A stretch of DNA of 64,000 nucleotides from Phymorhynchus buccinoides (GCA_017654935.2 CM065713.1:23275308-23339307), one strand, 5' to 3'. Positions 11,785-23,877 are shown, counted from the first letter of the stretch. Numbers and translations: made by a program. Notes: a model not told the origin generated them from the sequence alone.

Positions 11785-12155
11785 AGGGACCGATGCCCTG
11801 GCCAGGGTACAGGGGCAGAGCGTCGGACGTTTCAGGGGGACCAGTTTAACGAGAGAGGATAACGAGATAAAGCAGACAGTTAAATTAATATCATTTTGAG
11901 TCTGATAAGCCTTGTAAAATATTACATTGCCTTTGGTGTAAACTTCCAAGATAGAAACATCTCCAAGTTCAAAACGCCCCCCCAAATGGCGAATGATCGG
12001 CAATGACTTCAATGAGTCAATAATTCATGAGACCGACAGGTGTGGTATATCCCGAAACATCATTTTATCCTGTTTTTTCCTGTTCAGTTTATGGTAAAAT
12101 TAAAACTACTGAAATCGGTGTTTAAAAAATGAAAAAAAGAGTAGCACCTATGACT
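11785..12155 (+). repeat. Dispersed family P, copy 2
   Basis: AGGGTACAGGGGCAGAG, GATAACGAGATAAAGCAGAC, TTTTGAGTCTGATAAGCCTT, GTAAACTTCCAAGATAGAAA and ACTGAAATCGGTGTTTAAAA match copy 1. Confidence 0.5.
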
Positions 12156-12164
12156 GATATAGCA

Positions 12165-12317
12165 ATTGGCCAAAAGGGTTGGGGGGATTATAACTCTCTT
12201 GACCTGGCTACGAGAAAAGGCAGATATTTAGAGTTATTCATCTTCTCTGAATCTGTGCATCAGTGATGTTAATCAAGTCAGTTATGTGATACGTTACATG
12301 GCAGTCAAGGGGTCAAC
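12165..12317 (-). mobile_element. MITE family Q, inverted partial copy
   Basis: The minus strand reads TTGACCCCTTGACTGCC, then TAACTGACTTGATTAACATCA, AATAACTCT and GGTCAAGAGAGTTATAATCC, matching the left two thirds of family Q. It abuts the P-family copy at 11785-12155. Confidence 0.45.
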
Positions 12318-12339
12318 AAATACATCTTCTCAGGAGGCG

Positions 12340-12500
12340 CCGTGGGATCGGTTTTAGGAGGTCGCTGGTGGTAATCTTAACGGGTTGTTTTTGCAAGTGT
12401 GCTGGTTTCGAACCCAGCTCCTTCCGTAAGGTCGTCCGTCCTTGGGAAAGGACACTTTACTTCCTACTCCTAGTCCTCCGGAATGGAGACCTTAAAAACC
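12340..12500 (+). mobile_element. tRNA-derived SINE
   Basis: A pol III B-box (GGTTTCGAACC, 12404-12414) is followed by the CCTTGGGAAAGGACACTTTAC segment common to many invertebrate SINE bodies. The A-box region upstream is degraded. A mariner-type MITE begins about 75 bp downstream. Confidence 0.55.
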
Positions 12501-12576
12501 ACGGTCCGTTGGCGAGCTTTAGGCAGTTTAGCACGCATCAGATCTTAATATGCACACGCTAAAGCCTAGTCCACTA

Positions 12577-12764
12577 CAGGTGGAAAAAAAATTCCCTATA
12601 AGACCTTTCAAAAAATCATCCAAAATGAAGGGTCTATAAGGGAAGGGGTCTTATAAAGGGAGGTTAATTTAATACTACAAAGAAAAAGCAATTTTTCAGA
12701 GAACGGTCTTATGTTGGAGGGAAAGTTTTATAATGGGAAGTCTATAAGGGACGGTTCCCACTTG
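12577..12764. mobile_element. mariner-type MITE, copy 2
   Basis: Begins CAGGTGGAAAAAAAATTCCC and ends GGGACGGTTCCCACTTG, each flanked by TA (12575-12576, 12765-12766). The interior has AATCATCCAAAATGAAGGGT and CTTATAAAGGGAGGT. Confidence 0.55.
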
Positions 12765-13307
12765 TATTCGGTAGGAGTAGGGACCGTGTTGTGCCGATGT
12801 GAAATGGATGCACACGAACTCACACAGCACAGCAATTCTGTGGGGTGTGGCCACTGCACTCGCAGTGATATTCTCTCAAGGTGGGGAGCAAACCCTGGAA
12901 TTTCACAGAGGAAAAGTCTCTGCCCGAACAGGAATATGATGTGGAAAAATGCCACCAAAAAATACTTATTACAGCACCCAAACACAAGCGAATGACAGGA
13001 TTAATATAATACTTTAAAAACTGAAAAGGGAAGAGAGGAAGACAGTTCTTAGCTTCCTCTTGTTCCACTAGTTGTAGGGAGAGCTCTGCCGTGATATACA
13101 CATCGCGTACCGTCATTTTCGGGTATTTTAAGGCGATATTTGTTTCTACAATTACGGACATACGCGCCTAATAAACGATGGGGACCCTATTAGTGAACAC
13201 AAATCATGAGAAAGAGGCAACGACACTTGCTGTGCTTCAGATCACAGTTTTAATGTGAGGTAGACATTAAAGAAGGTAACAAATGTAGCACGATGTATTT
13301 ATATTTT

Positions 13308-13790
13308 TTTTAAGACGAATACTCACGTTTAAAAAATGCTTCAAAATCCTATTATCGTTCAAGATAACAACCCTTCATTGGATTGGGTAAATGCATCGTT
13401 GTAGAGCTTAAAATGCATATTCTATCGTTTTCACGAAGGGAGAAGAAGGGGAGGGGGGGAGTGGAAAACTACAAACACAACAACAGGAAGCAGATCAACG
13501 GAAGTTAGTTTGATTATTTGTTTTGAAAGGGGAAGCCAAACTCTCGTTATGACAGCAGTAATGGCACGTAGGGTGGTAAGCGTTTTTACAGGAGCGTACG
13601 GGATTCAAAAGTCTTGAGTGAGTTTTCTTTTGTGAGGTGCATAGTCGCCTTTATAAACGAGGGCGCCTTTTTTTTCTCTTGTTTCTTTTTGTACTTTAAT
13701 TTTTTCAGAAGACACTTTTTTCTGAAAATTGCCCTATTGCCTTCTTATACACAGCAGGGCTTTTTAATGATCCGAAGAAAAAAAAAAAGA
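13308..13790 (+). repeat. Dispersed family I, copy 2
   Basis: Second copy of family I without the foldback insertion, which shows the insertion at 5064-5197 came later. A purine-rich stretch (13435-13465) replaces it here. Confidence 0.55.
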
Positions 13791-13799
13791 AAAAAAATA

Positions 13800-15560
13800 C
13801 AGAATTACTTATATGGTGGTGTTTCTCTGAAACCCCAAGTGATTAGCAGTTTTCCAGTAATTATCACATTTTTTGTAACTGCAGTCACTTTTTTTTGATT
13901 ATTTAAAGAAGGATCCGTTTATTGGCTTGGGAATAAATGGTGGTTTTTTTTGTGTGTCCATGTGTAATATATCTGACAAACATTCTCCTACCCCTTCCCC
14001 CTAAACTAAAAAAAGGTCATGGAGAAAAAAGTAAATGTCTGAAATGACCACAAAACTCATTACCTCATGTTTTGTTTTTTCAGACTAAATGGCAAATACT
14101 TGTTAATCAAGATGAGACCTCTGCGTTCTTAAAATATAACATATTAAATAGTAAATTAAAACTGTTACAAAAAAAATAAAAAAAAAATCTGGTTTAAAAT
14201 ATGGTGTTTGTTTCTTGCACCTTATTAAATACAGGGCTTGCCAACCCATTCTGTTTGCAAAATGCCGGGACAAACTACAAGAAAAAAAAAAAAAAACCAA
14301 AAAAAAAAAACAGGGAAGACGTTTATTTCCAGGGACAAGACAAACATCGCATAATGTCATGCATCACTCAGGGTCAAAAACGAGCATTATACTTCTTAAA
14401 CATTATTTTTTATGATCTAGCACCACATTTTCTGCACCGTTTTTGTTTGTGGCTCAAGCCACAAAACCATAAAAACTCACTTTGGTCGTCAGTCGGGTTG
14501 TCTGTCTGTCGGTCCTCCAAAATCTGTCGCACTTCAAATCGGGAGGCTACATTCGACAATAATTGAGGCCCGTCTTTAAAATGATGTATTTTTAAAAGCA
14601 TTACAAAAATAATTAACATACGTTTTTGTTCTAATAACAACAGACACCGAACGATGGGGGGGTATTGCGGGGTGTGTTTTTTGCTTCTTTTGATGAGTAT
14701 AAGTAGGATACATAGTTTAAAATGTTTTTCAAAAAGATATAAACAAGTTACGAAAGGGGCTGCAGAGATTAACATTTCTGGGTTTAAGAAATTAAAAATT
14801 ATTGAAAAGACTAGGGAAGATGTGAACTCATGATTGGAGTGGTTAAAAAATAGACCGCCTATGACACAAAACATGCGATTTTTGCGTTGTTTGTTTATAG
14901 TCTTTCCTGTGGTTTTTGGTGCCAATTGTGCCTACAATATTTCAATGACCGCTTTTGGTGTTCAGTAACTTTGAATAAACACGTTATGTTAGGGGGAAAA
15001 AGTAAACAGTGATTGTGTTTGGTCGTTGTTCCTGTGTTCAATAGGCTAAGGACCAGCAAACAATACAAGTGAATTGTTTTCTAAACAAATTTTTTGATTA
15101 TTTTCTAAAGTTTCCAGGGACGCCAGACAGCAGATTAAGAATAAGTGGGGAGTGGGAAAAGATTCAGGGGGGACCAGGGGTGCCATGCTGTGGGGGATGT
15201 TTCCGGGACAAATAACCCTAGGGGGGTGATGTTGGGTGGTATGGTGTGGCAATGCCCTTTTGTAATAATATGGTTGCATCTTAAAGACCCCCCCACATAA
15301 CGTGTCACATTCACTCTTAGTTCCTAAGGCAGGGTACTCCCTAAGGGATACTTCCATGCAGAAGGAGAAACCTTGTGCGCACAATCCAAAATAACGTGAA
15401 ACAAAGAGAGGGAACAGATTTGAGAAATGCTCAGAATTTCTCCTAATATGGCGAGTGGTTAGTAAACTGTTTTCATCCTGTCCTTTCTTCCACTTATTTA
15501 GGGTCTTCCGTACGAACTTTACGCGGGCTTTAATGTGAGCCCCTGCCTTATGCTAGTGGA
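13800..15560. other. No recognisable gene
   Basis: AT-rich. A 171-codon minus frame (14410-14925) is hydrophobic and low in GC with no domain; GTCTGTCTGTCGGTC-type sequence at its start is typical of non-coding DNA. Confidence 0.35.
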
Positions 15561-15567
15561 AGATTTC

Positions 15568-15836
15568 TTAACCCCTTTTTTGGATGACGCGTGTAAACGT
15601 ATCAGTTACTGACTTGATGACATCAATGATGACGTCACTAAATATGAAGAGGAATAACTCTGATATGCTGGCTTTTGCATCTAAACACAGTCAAGATAGT
15701 TATAATATCCCCCCCACCGACCCCCCCATTTTGCCAGAGGGGCTCATCAAGTTAGTTGGGTCTTTTTCATGTCATGATTGTATTAGCATGATGATTTACT
15801 CTTATTTTCTTCTGGGTAGTCAATCGGGGTTTTAGA
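15568..15836 (+). mobile_element. MITE family Q, copy
   Basis: TTAACCCCTTTTTTGGATGAC start, GATGACATCAATGATGACGTC, TCTGATATGCTGGCTTTTGC, CAGTCAAGATAGTTATAATA and GTAGTCAATCGGGG end align with 22776-22992. The right TTAA is eroded to TTTA. Confidence 0.55.
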
Positions 15837-15867
15837 TTTTAAGATTTTCAACCAGCTAGAAGAAGAG

Positions 15868-15935
15868 GGAAAAAAAAAAAAAAAAAAAAAGGATAAAAAA
15901 AAAAAAAAAAGAAAAAAAAAAAAAAAAAAAAGGGA
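15868..15935. repeat. A-rich tract
   Basis: A runs with isolated G and T, then AG-rich to about 15990. Confidence 0.85.
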
Positions 15936-16160
15936 AGAAGAGGGAAAGAAGAAAGAGAAGGACAGAAAAGTAAAACAAAGAAAGAAGGACGGAAAAAAAA
16001 AATGTGGATTTTGACACGCAACGTGGTGGGTCTTTTTTTAAAAAAGTATGTCATAATTTTGTAGGAGAAAATATTTCGAACATAGAATGCACATTCTGGA
16101 TCATCTTTGTAATAAGAGGCAATTAATCTGAAAATGCAATTACACATTTTAAAATGACAA

Positions 16161-16329
16161 GGGCATGTATTCTCGTTGAGATAGTACTGAGATTAGCATC
16201 ATGACTAACTTTAGAAAGCTCTTCCAAAAAGTCCTAATTGAATATAATATTATAGGACATGGAAGAGTTCTCTAAGGTTGGCATCATGCTAAGTCTCATT
16301 GCTTATCTCAACCGCTGAAATACAGGCCC
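16161..16329. mobile_element. Foldback MITE, copy 2
   Basis: Outer ends GGGCATGTATTC and GAAATACAGGCCC, inner arms AGAAAGCTCTTCCAAAAAGT, then CCTA and TATAGGACATGGAAGAG. Same family as 3666-3817; it also has paired GTTGAGATA and TATCTCAAC segments. Confidence 0.6.
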
Positions 16330-16375
16330 AGTTGAGCGTGAGAAGCAGAAAAGAAGAATGAATCACAAACCTACC

Positions 16376-16670
16376 CGTGGGGATTACTGGGGGTGGGGGT
16401 GGGGTGGGGGGGGGGTCGGTCTTGGGGTTCTTTTGTACAAATTAGTTCCAACACATCTCGTCTGGCAGTTCTGTGCTTTCTGCAAACTTCCTCTAATTTG
16501 TTACTTCTCTTTGATCATATGCCTCTTCACTTTTACTTACTGTAAATCTACATCTTTCTTGAATTATTGTGGGCCCCCCCATTCTCCCGCCTTTTTTCTA
16601 AAACAAAAAAAAAGTCTCCAAATGTTTTCTCCTTGAGCCTCCTCCGACAAAAATCGGAATGTGTTGGCTG
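16376..16670 (+). repeat. Family R1, plus copy
   Basis: GGTTCTTTTGTACAAATTAG, CTGGCAGTTCTGTGC, CTTCCTCTAATTTGTTAC, ATTCTCCCGCC and TCGGAATGTGTTGG. Degraded towards the 3' end. Confidence 0.5.
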
Positions 16671-16699
16671 TACGGAAGCGGGGAAGTGAGAGGACGAGT

Positions 16700-17980
16700 T
16701 TTGGAGAGAGAACAAGTGGAAATGAACATCTATTTGCTCATTCTTCCGAGCTTCTGCGTGGATCTGTTAAAATAAGCTGTTCATACTTATGATGATTGTT
16801 TGCATTACATGTTTGTTTGTATGTGCAAATCATTGAAGAAGGAATAAAAAGAGGGGAAGGGGGAGAAGGGGGGAAAACGAGAACCTTCTTTGCAAGGGGG
16901 GAGAAGGGATAAAAACACACACCAAAAAAAAAACCCCCTGTGCCCTCGACCGAACATATCCCACACCGCGAAATATAGTACCTTAACCATTAGCATTATG
17001 CCCCTGGGAACGTTAGATAAGAGAAGAATAAGAAAAGCGAAGAATCACAAACTTCAATTTAACCCATTATCATAACGCATCACCTTGGTCCCCAACAATC
17101 ATAAAAACTTAAACCTACTTTCTATTCCTTTTATCAACATCACTGTTCAAACTTTGAAGTGAAAAATTGATGGGCTCTCCTCGTCCCTTTCACGCACTAC
17201 CCACGAGAGGGGGAGGAGTTAGGAGAAACGTACGACGAGGGGGGGGGGGGTGGGGGTCCTACGCGTCTTGGCTTTGAGTTCAGTGCGTACCCCCCCCGCC
17301 CCCCGACAATCGTAGATTTTTCGTAACGAAATCCATCATGATTGCAATTTATTCCAGTGACATTTTTATTTCTTCCAAGCTACCATTTTTCAAATGAAAG
17401 AGTCAACTTTTTTCATGGAGTGTAGAAGCTTAAAATTGAATATATTCTACTCATTTTCACGTTTTAAGGTTTCTATCCCAACCCCCTTGGTTGTGGGTGG
17501 TGAAAGTTGCTAGGCGTTACTATAAGTGTAATAATAATTAAAAATGAAACACACGTAGTTAAAGGGTTGCGCATGACCCGTACCAGTACGCACATGACCA
17601 ATTTTTTGTCACAGAGTCTTCAGGGAAATGTTGCTTCTAGGGAGAACGTGTACGGTTTTTTCAGTTACAAGCCAGAGCGATTGATGTGATACAGTGGAAG
17701 CAGGGAATGAAAGAAGAAAAAAGAGAGAAAGAAGAAAAGGAGAGAAAAGAAAAGAGGGAAAGATTTTGAACAGACACATGGTGAACTAAAAATCTTTTCC
17801 CAAAATGCACTGGAGATCCACAAATTTGACGTCGTATTACATAATGCCCCTTTCTCTAATTCCTAACCCTTCAGCTGTCCCAGCCAATTTGTCAGACAAA
17901 GTATACATTAAGCTTAAATGGGAGGAGAGAAGAGAAGAAACAAAACATATTCTGCAATATAGGAATTAATCTATGTGACA
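16700..17980. other. No recognisable gene
   Basis: AT-rich with G run (17240-17255) and GA-rich patch (17700-17765). Confidence 0.4.
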
Positions 17981-17984
17981 TGTA

Positions 17985-18150
17985 CAACCCATTAGCTCAT
18001 TCAATATCTCCCATATCAAGACAATAGGGTCTGGGTCTTCGGTAAACAAGCACCTGGGAGATTTCATGCTTTTTAGTGACATGGTGTGGCCTCTCTAAAC
18101 CCACTGTGGTGCTAAATGCGAGACTTGGCGGTGAAATGCGGTTTTAAGCA
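17985..18150 (+). mobile_element. MITE family M, partial copy
   Basis: Contains CAAGACAATAGGGTCTGGG, TTTTTAGTGACATGG, CCACTGTGGTGCTAAATGCG and the end GGCGGTGAAATGCGGTTTTAA. The left part is degraded. Confidence 0.45.
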
Positions 18151-18987
18151 TGGATGACAACTTGACGGCTCGGGAAAAATCGAAAAGACAGGCAATGGGG
18201 CTGGCCCAAAGTCAGGGTCCCTGGCCATTGTTTACAGGGGCAGAGAAAAAAACCGCGGGCAGAGAAAAAATAAAAAAAAAAAAAAAAAAAAAATTGCTAA
18301 TAAAAAAAACACGTCGCGTCAGCGACCCTCCCCCAAAACCGATTTGTAGCAGTCGGATATTTAAATAACCAAAACGTTAACCCATAGGCACAATGTGACT
18401 GTGGGAAAAAAACTCAAAATTAAGAAATTGAATCAAAAACATCTGCATACAAAAGGAGGTGATAACTAAAACAGGTACGTTATTGCATATCGTGTCTGCT
18501 GTTAACCTACTCGTATTACGGTTTTTCCCCCCCAAAACGAAGGAAGAACAATCCCATTTTGACGCCTTGTGTTCGATCCGTTCAACGAGTTGAGACAAAA
18601 ATGCGTACGGAAAAATAAACACCAAGGGGGGCTGGGGGAGAACCTAAGTCGTCCCGAAATTGTTTGAAAGAGGCTGCATGTTGGTTGAGAGACTCTTTAC
18701 ATTGAACAACAATGTGATGATTACAGAATAATATACAACTCTAGGTGGGGGGAGGGATAGGATTGCTTTTTTTCTTTCATTTTTTTAAAACACCACAAAG
18801 CACACAAACTCAAAGATTGGAACCATGCGTACAATTACCTATTTTACTAGACTGTAACGGCAATAATTTTTTTTCACCCACAGCTGAGAGATCCCTTGTG
18901 TTTTATACACTATGACAATCATTTATTATAGTGAGGAAATTTATAACAACCCCCCCCCAACACAAAATCAGAATTTTTTAACGTTAT

Positions 18988-19064
18988 ACAAAATATAAAA
19001 AAAAAAAAAAAAAAAAAAAACAAAAAATAAAAAAAATAAAAAAAAAACAAAAAAAAAAAAAAAC

Positions 19065-19095
<31 letters not shown>

Positions 19096-19138
19096 AAACA
19101 AAAAAAAAAAAAAAAAAAGGCCAAAAACAAAAAAAAAC

Positions 19139-19170
<32 letters not shown>

Positions 19171-19310
19171 AAAAAAAAAAAAAAAAAATAAAAAAAAAAA
19201 AATTAAAAAAAAATAAAAAAAAAAAAAAAAACCAAAAAAAAAAAAACAAAAAAAAAAAAAACAACAAACAACAAAAAAAAAAAAAAAAAAATTATTTAAA
19301 AACAAAAAAA
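18988..19310. repeat. A-rich tract
   Basis: About 320 bp of A runs broken by single C, T or GG. Probably an expanded or mis-sequenced poly(A). Confidence 0.85.
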
Positions 19311-19344
19311 AATACAAAACAAACCACAAAAAACAAAAAAACCT

Positions 19345-20640
19345 TGGAAAAACACGAAGAAGCCGAAAACCCAGTGTTTCGTAACTTCCGCCCCTTTTCC
19401 CTTAGTTCTCTCAAGAACATTTATCATTCTCTTCTCTCCATTCTCTGATCCCCACACATCTCTCTCTCTCTCTGTAGTTTGCCCTTTCTCTCGCTCTCCG
19501 CAATGATAATATATGATAACAAAGAGAGAGGAGCAAAACCACAAACCACCACTAACTGTGTTTATACTTTTTGGAAAGGTAGCTCTGTGCTGTGAAAAAA
19601 GAATAAAATAAAAGTTAAAAGTTAAAAGATTGTTTGCTTCTGGGTTTACTTTTTTCACCAATGGGGGGGACAGGATACAGAGATAGTGCTATGAGCAATG
19701 GTCACATAGAAGAGGACTCTCTTTCGGCTATGAAGTATGGAATAAAAATTCTCGGGTCAGTATGTATATCTGCTAACAAACCCTTGTCTTGTGGATCAAC
19801 ACCAACAGGAACGACATTTTGATAAAGAATGGTGTCTTCTCTGCACTAGGCCGCAAGAAAAAAAACGAAGAAAATGAAAGAAAAAAAAGTCCACCACCAA
19901 TTTAAGCAAACCGCATCAAGGTGGTGAGTGAATGGTGGGATGGAAAAGAAAAAATGAAGACCATTTTGGGCAAAATAGAATAAGTATATAGTTAATTAAA
20001 AGGGCGGGAAAATTGCGATTTGAAAAACTCTAACTACATTGTGGGTAGGAAAGGCAATAACATTGCTGATAAAGTTTCGTCATAAGGTCACGCAAAATTT
20101 GCCTCTACTCAATACATTGCTGTACAGTATTGCATCGATTTATTTCCTTTAGTATAGGTGGTACTTATGTGTCTCTTACATCAACCCCACAGACAGATAA
20201 GTTCTATCAATGTAACATTGAATAAATTATCTTGGCATTTAATATAAAAAATTAATTTCTTTGACCACGTGCTGAGCAGGAGCACCTGGGTTGGAACTCT
20301 ATATACTATAAGCGCCTTATAGTCGCAAAAATACGCATCTCACCATACATAGTTTGAGCGTAAGTCCTATGATTTAAGACATTGGAAGAAAATGCCCCGT
20401 GGCTGCCATTGCTAACCTACATTGTATTTTGTCCGACACCATGACACTACACACTGTCAAAATATTGGGGGCGGGGGCACGGCAAACAACACAATCTGGC
20501 ACAAAGGCAGGTCAAAGGGAGGGGGCATCTAAAAAAAAAAAAAACAGACAACATTAATCATCACATTTTATCATCAACAACAGCATATAACAACGCAATA
20601 TTGGACATTTCTTTTTTTTTTTATATCTCTCTTTCTCTCT
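19345..20640. other. No recognisable gene
   Basis: AT-rich; short open frames only, small (CT)n at 19460-19475. Confidence 0.4.
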
Positions 20641-20918
20641 TTAACCCTTTCACAGCAAGCCATCATATATTAGCAAGAATTTCATGAAATTTACCTGGGT
20701 AGGGGAGAACCAAAAAACCCATCTGCAGGTATTGGTGATTCTTCTGTGATAGATAAAAATAAAGGTCTATTCCTTGCTTTCCCAAAACTAAGACAATTAG
20801 GGTCTCCTTGGATAATAATAGACCCCCAATGTGAGGCCACTTTTAGTGACATAGGTGTTAAATCACTCGGGGTGCTTAAAATGCGCTTTTTGGCGGTGAG
20901 CGGTTGAAAGGGGCTTAA
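20641..20918 (+). mobile_element. piggyBac-like MITE family M, most complete copy
   Basis: Starts TTAACCCTTTCACAGCAAGCC and ends GGCGGTGAGCGGTTGAAAGGGGCTTAA, so the short inverted ends are bounded by TTAA. The interior includes TTTACCTGGGTAGGGGAGAAC, TGATTCTTCTGTGA, AAACTAAGACAATTAGGGTC and TTTAGTGACATAGGTGTTAA. Its reverse complement matches the right part of 34514-35457 and 39610-39849. Non-coding; presumably moved in trans. Confidence 0.6.
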
Positions 20919-20929
20919 ACATTATTTCC

Positions 20930-21285
20930 TCTCTCCTTTTTCGTCCAGTAGAGAAGTACCATTGCTGTCGTTTCTGATGGTTGAAATTTCTGCTACTTCC
21001 GTTACTATCATCGCGTTTTGTAGTATGGGCAACCCACTGCAACCACCACATTTTTGCAAGAAGAAGAGTGAATACATGCCTTGGTGGACGTGGGAGGAGG
21101 AAAAGATGCTTGAGTACGACCAATCAAGGGTGAATGACTTGCTCACCAATAACCATATTTGATGGCCCTCTGGAAATAGGCTGCCCTTTTGCAAGAGTGA
21201 ATGCCTTTTGGGTAGAACAACAAGGGCTTAACTTTGTTGTCAAGGCGTTAATACCTAGTTTTGCCCAGTGGCCAATAGACACTAG
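20930..21285 (+). repeat. Dispersed family K, copy 2
   Basis: Same order of blocks as 8765-9125 (CAACCACCACATTTTTGCAA, GCTCACCAATAACCATATTT, GGCTGCCCTTTTGCAAGAG, CCAGTGGCCAATAGACAC). It directly follows the M-family MITE and precedes the TG-rich array. Confidence 0.5.
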
Positions 21286-21289
21286 TGCG

Positions 21290-21765
21290 TGATGTGGCTT
21301 ATGTGTGGGTTGTTGTGGTATTGTGTTGTGGGTCTGTGGTGTGTGTGTGTGTGTGTTATTGATGTTATTGGTGTGTGCTGTGTGTGGTGGGTGTGTGTGT
21401 GTAGTGCGGTTGTGAGTGATGCGTTAGTGTGCGTGTTGTGTGTGTGCCTGCGTAGTGGGTGTGGTTTGTTGTGTTATTGCTGTTGTGGTCTGTGTAGTGT
21501 GTGCCTGCATGTGTTGTGTAATGTGTTGTTATTGCTGTTGTGGTGTGTGGGTCGTTGTGTGTGTGCGGTACTGTGTGTGTGGTGTGTATGGGTGTGTGTG
21601 TAGTGTGTGTATGCGGTGTGTTTGTGTGTGTGCATGCGTGCGTAGTTCGCGCTTGCGTGTGGTGTGGGTGTGTGTGTCTGCGTCTCTGGTGTGTGTGCCT
21701 GCAGTGTGTGTGCTGTGTGTGCTGACGTGCGTGTGGTGTATTGTGTATTACGTTGTGCGCGAGCG
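21290..21765. repeat. TG-rich minisatellite
   Basis: About 475 bp of TGTG with short variant words such as TTATTGCTGTTGTGGTCTGTG (two copies near 21474 and 21528). Cys/Val-rich open frames here are artefacts. Confidence 0.85.
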
Positions 21766-21799
21766 TAGTTAAACCTAGAATTAGATAGAATGCGCCAGA

Positions 21800-22100
21800 T
21801 TATCAGTTTCACTTGGCCTTGGCATGATGAATGAGGCTTGTGTCAGACCAGTTGAAATAAGCTAGAACCCAATGGCTACATCAAAATGTGGTTATGCTCT
21901 GAATGGTTGTGCGGGGGGGGGATTGTCTTAAAGCCATGACAGCTCCCCAGCAAACATCATCAGTTCCCTCTAAAATCACCCGGAAGACAGGAGTGAAGGT
22001 GGCTGCCCCACATGGCGGGGAGGTAATCAAAACCGGTCGTCACACACGTAATGTGCTCATCCCTAGTGGTCTTGCATTGGTACTGAACGTGTTCAAGGGT
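21800..22100 (+). repeat. Dispersed family R2, copy 1
   Basis: CCTTGGCATGATGAATGAGG, TGTCAGACCAGTTGAAATAA, GCTAGAACCC, GGCTACATCAAAATGTGGTT, GGATTGTCTTAAAGCCATGA and CGTAATGTGCTCATCCCTAG are shared with 44885-45175 and 58150-58350. The open frame over it is not a gene. Confidence 0.5.
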
Positions 22101-22244
22101 GCTCATGGCTGTTGGGATGGTTCCCTGGAGTCGCCTACTAAGCCAGGGAACAACAACAACCATAAGTTGTTCATTATTACATTGGACCCTCCCTACTTGA
22201 GACCTTCCAACATCAAATGAAGACTCCCTCTAAGAACTGACCCA

Positions 22245-22675
22245 ATAGTTTCCACCACTTCTGGAAGTTCGTGCTTTGTAACTTCCTCTAATCCGCCACC
22301 TCTCTTGATCTGCCCATTTTCCCTTGTGCTTGCTGTCACTACTATGTTTCGACCTTCCTCCTTACCGGGGGGGGGGGGGGGGGGCGGGGGGGGGGGGGGG
22401 GGGGGGGGGGGGGTGGTGGGGGGGGGGGGGGTGGGGTCCATTCGTGTCCATTTAGGGGGGGGGTCCATTATCAGCCTTTGTTCTCTGTCCAAAATCACTT
22501 TCAAAAAAGATTTCCTCCAACGGAATAGTCCGAACATACCTGGGGCCAATTTGTTTCTTACTTAGGCGCCATACCGGCAGCACAGCCATAACTGGCAGCA
22601 TGACGCAATACTGGCTCACAATTAATTGACAGGAAAACTGGTCTGCGCGGATCGAAAGAGAAAGAAGAAAAGAAG
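22245..22675 (+). repeat. Family R1, plus copy interrupted by G tracts
   Basis: CACCACTTCTGGAAGTTCG, TTCCTCTAATCCGCCACCTC, then a long G tract (22369-22435), then TTGTTTCTTACTTAGGCGCC, GGCAGCATGACGCAATACTG and a GAAAGAGAAAGAAGAAAAG end. Confidence 0.55.
22369..22435. repeat. G run
   Basis: G tract with a few C and T, inside an R1 copy; true length is uncertain. Confidence 0.9.
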
Positions 22676-22775
22676 AAAACGTGACAAAAAAAAAAAATGT
22701 CTTCTCTTCCACGATTTCCCCCCACCCCCCATCCTCATATCGGACAACCGAGTGTCCACCCCCAATTAACCCCTT

Positions 22776-22992
22776 GACGCACAAACATTATCACTACTGA
22801 CCTTTGGACAATCACTGATGATGTCCATCAGATGAAGAGGAAACAGCCCTGATATGCTGGCCTTTGTCTGATACAGTCAAGAGAGTTATATCCACGACCA
22901 ATGTTTGCAGATTGGCTCTATCATGTCTTTTTCCTGGGCATGATTTGCCCAATGATTTTTTCTGTCATTTTCTTTGGCAGTCAACGGGTTAA
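22776..22992 (+). mobile_element. piggyBac-like MITE family Q, complete copy
   Basis: TTAA at 22776-22779 followed by CCCCTTGACGC, and GGCAGTCAACGGG followed by TTAA at 22989-22992, give a 217-bp unit with inverted ends. The interior (GATGATGTCCATCAGATGAAG, CCCTGATATGCTGGC, CAGTCAAGAGAGTTATA) is shared with the copies at 15568 and 12165. Confidence 0.6.
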
Positions 22993-23049
22993 GACCCCTT
23001 CCCTCATGAGCAACTTTGGACAAGATATGGACCGCCGGGGGGGGGGGGG

Positions 23050-23181
23050 GGGCAATCAAACCAGTAGGGGCTTAGCGCGTGATTGTCTTAGTTTTAATGG
23101 AAGGATAAAACATGGGCTACTGGCTGCCCATACCTTTACTGTTGTACAATAAAGGTTCGTTCATTTCATTTCATTTCATTG
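23050..23181 (+). mobile_element. LINE-like 3' end with pentanucleotide tail
   Basis: The sequence GTTGTACAATAAAGGTTC at about 23143-23160 is followed directly by four TTCAT repeats. An ACAATAAA stretch before a short 3' microsatellite is typical of CR1/L2-type elements and dependent SINEs. Only the last ~100 bp are identifiable. Confidence 0.4.
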
Positions 23182-23198
23182 CATTTTTATCTCTACCA

Positions 23199-23286
23199 CT
23201 ACGCCCAACTAAGAATCTCACTACGCCCAGCTAAGAATATCAGCGCTAAGTTCCCTACTGGTTTGAATGCCCCCTGGCGGGCAAAT
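23199..23286 (+). mobile_element. Partial copy of the 5064-5197 foldback element
   Basis: CGCCCAACTAAGAAT occurs, followed by CGCCCAGCTAAGAATATC, AGCGCTAAG, CCCTACTGGTTTGAATGCCC and CCTGGCGG. It matches the right half of the complete copy, with the CCCAACTAAGAAT unit doubled. Confidence 0.5.
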
Positions 23287-23877
23287 CCTCCTCATAAGTT
23301 GACCATATGAAGTTCTTTTTGGGGGGATGATTTTTTAAGTCTTAATAGAAAGTTTTCGACTGTATTTATGATCAAAACGAGAGCCCCGGTGTTGTGGAAC
23401 GAGAAAAAGAAGTACCTGCCATGAAATATCTACCGTCGCATGCGAACTATAAACCATCTAACCCTAACCCCTACACCCCTGGCAAGAACCAGGAAATAGA
23501 GCAGGAGGGTTGTAAATCTAAATATTTGCCGATAAATCGATGTACAAAGCCCTGCACTTAGTTCGTAAAAAAAATCACAATGGCGGACAAACCAAACAAT
23601 TATGATTGGCTAGGCGCCAGCTAGACCTACTATTTCATGAGGTAGGATATTCTCTTCACACCGGCCAACACGATTGAGTGAAAAGCAATGGGCACCGCGA
23701 CGGTGCGTGGCTTGGAGGTTCTAGCGTTTAGCTGGGCTCGATTAGTCTCCGCGTCTGTGGTTCTCTCTTGGTGGAGGGGCTGGTTATGAAAGAAAAACAG
23801 AAAGCAAGGAAAAATTGGACAAAAACACGGAATAACAACATTCAGAGTGAGGGAGGACGAGAGGGGTGGAGGGGGAT

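Noticed and set aside
12820..13161. Minus-strand frame starting MSVIVETNIALKYPKM
   Set aside because: Protein-like for about 40 codons but it runs into unrelated sequence; no donor at the expected point and no family recognised.
14410..14925. 171-codon minus-strand open frame
   Set aside because: AT-rich, hydrophobic, no domain, and its start lies in GTCTGTCTGTCGGTC-type non-coding sequence.
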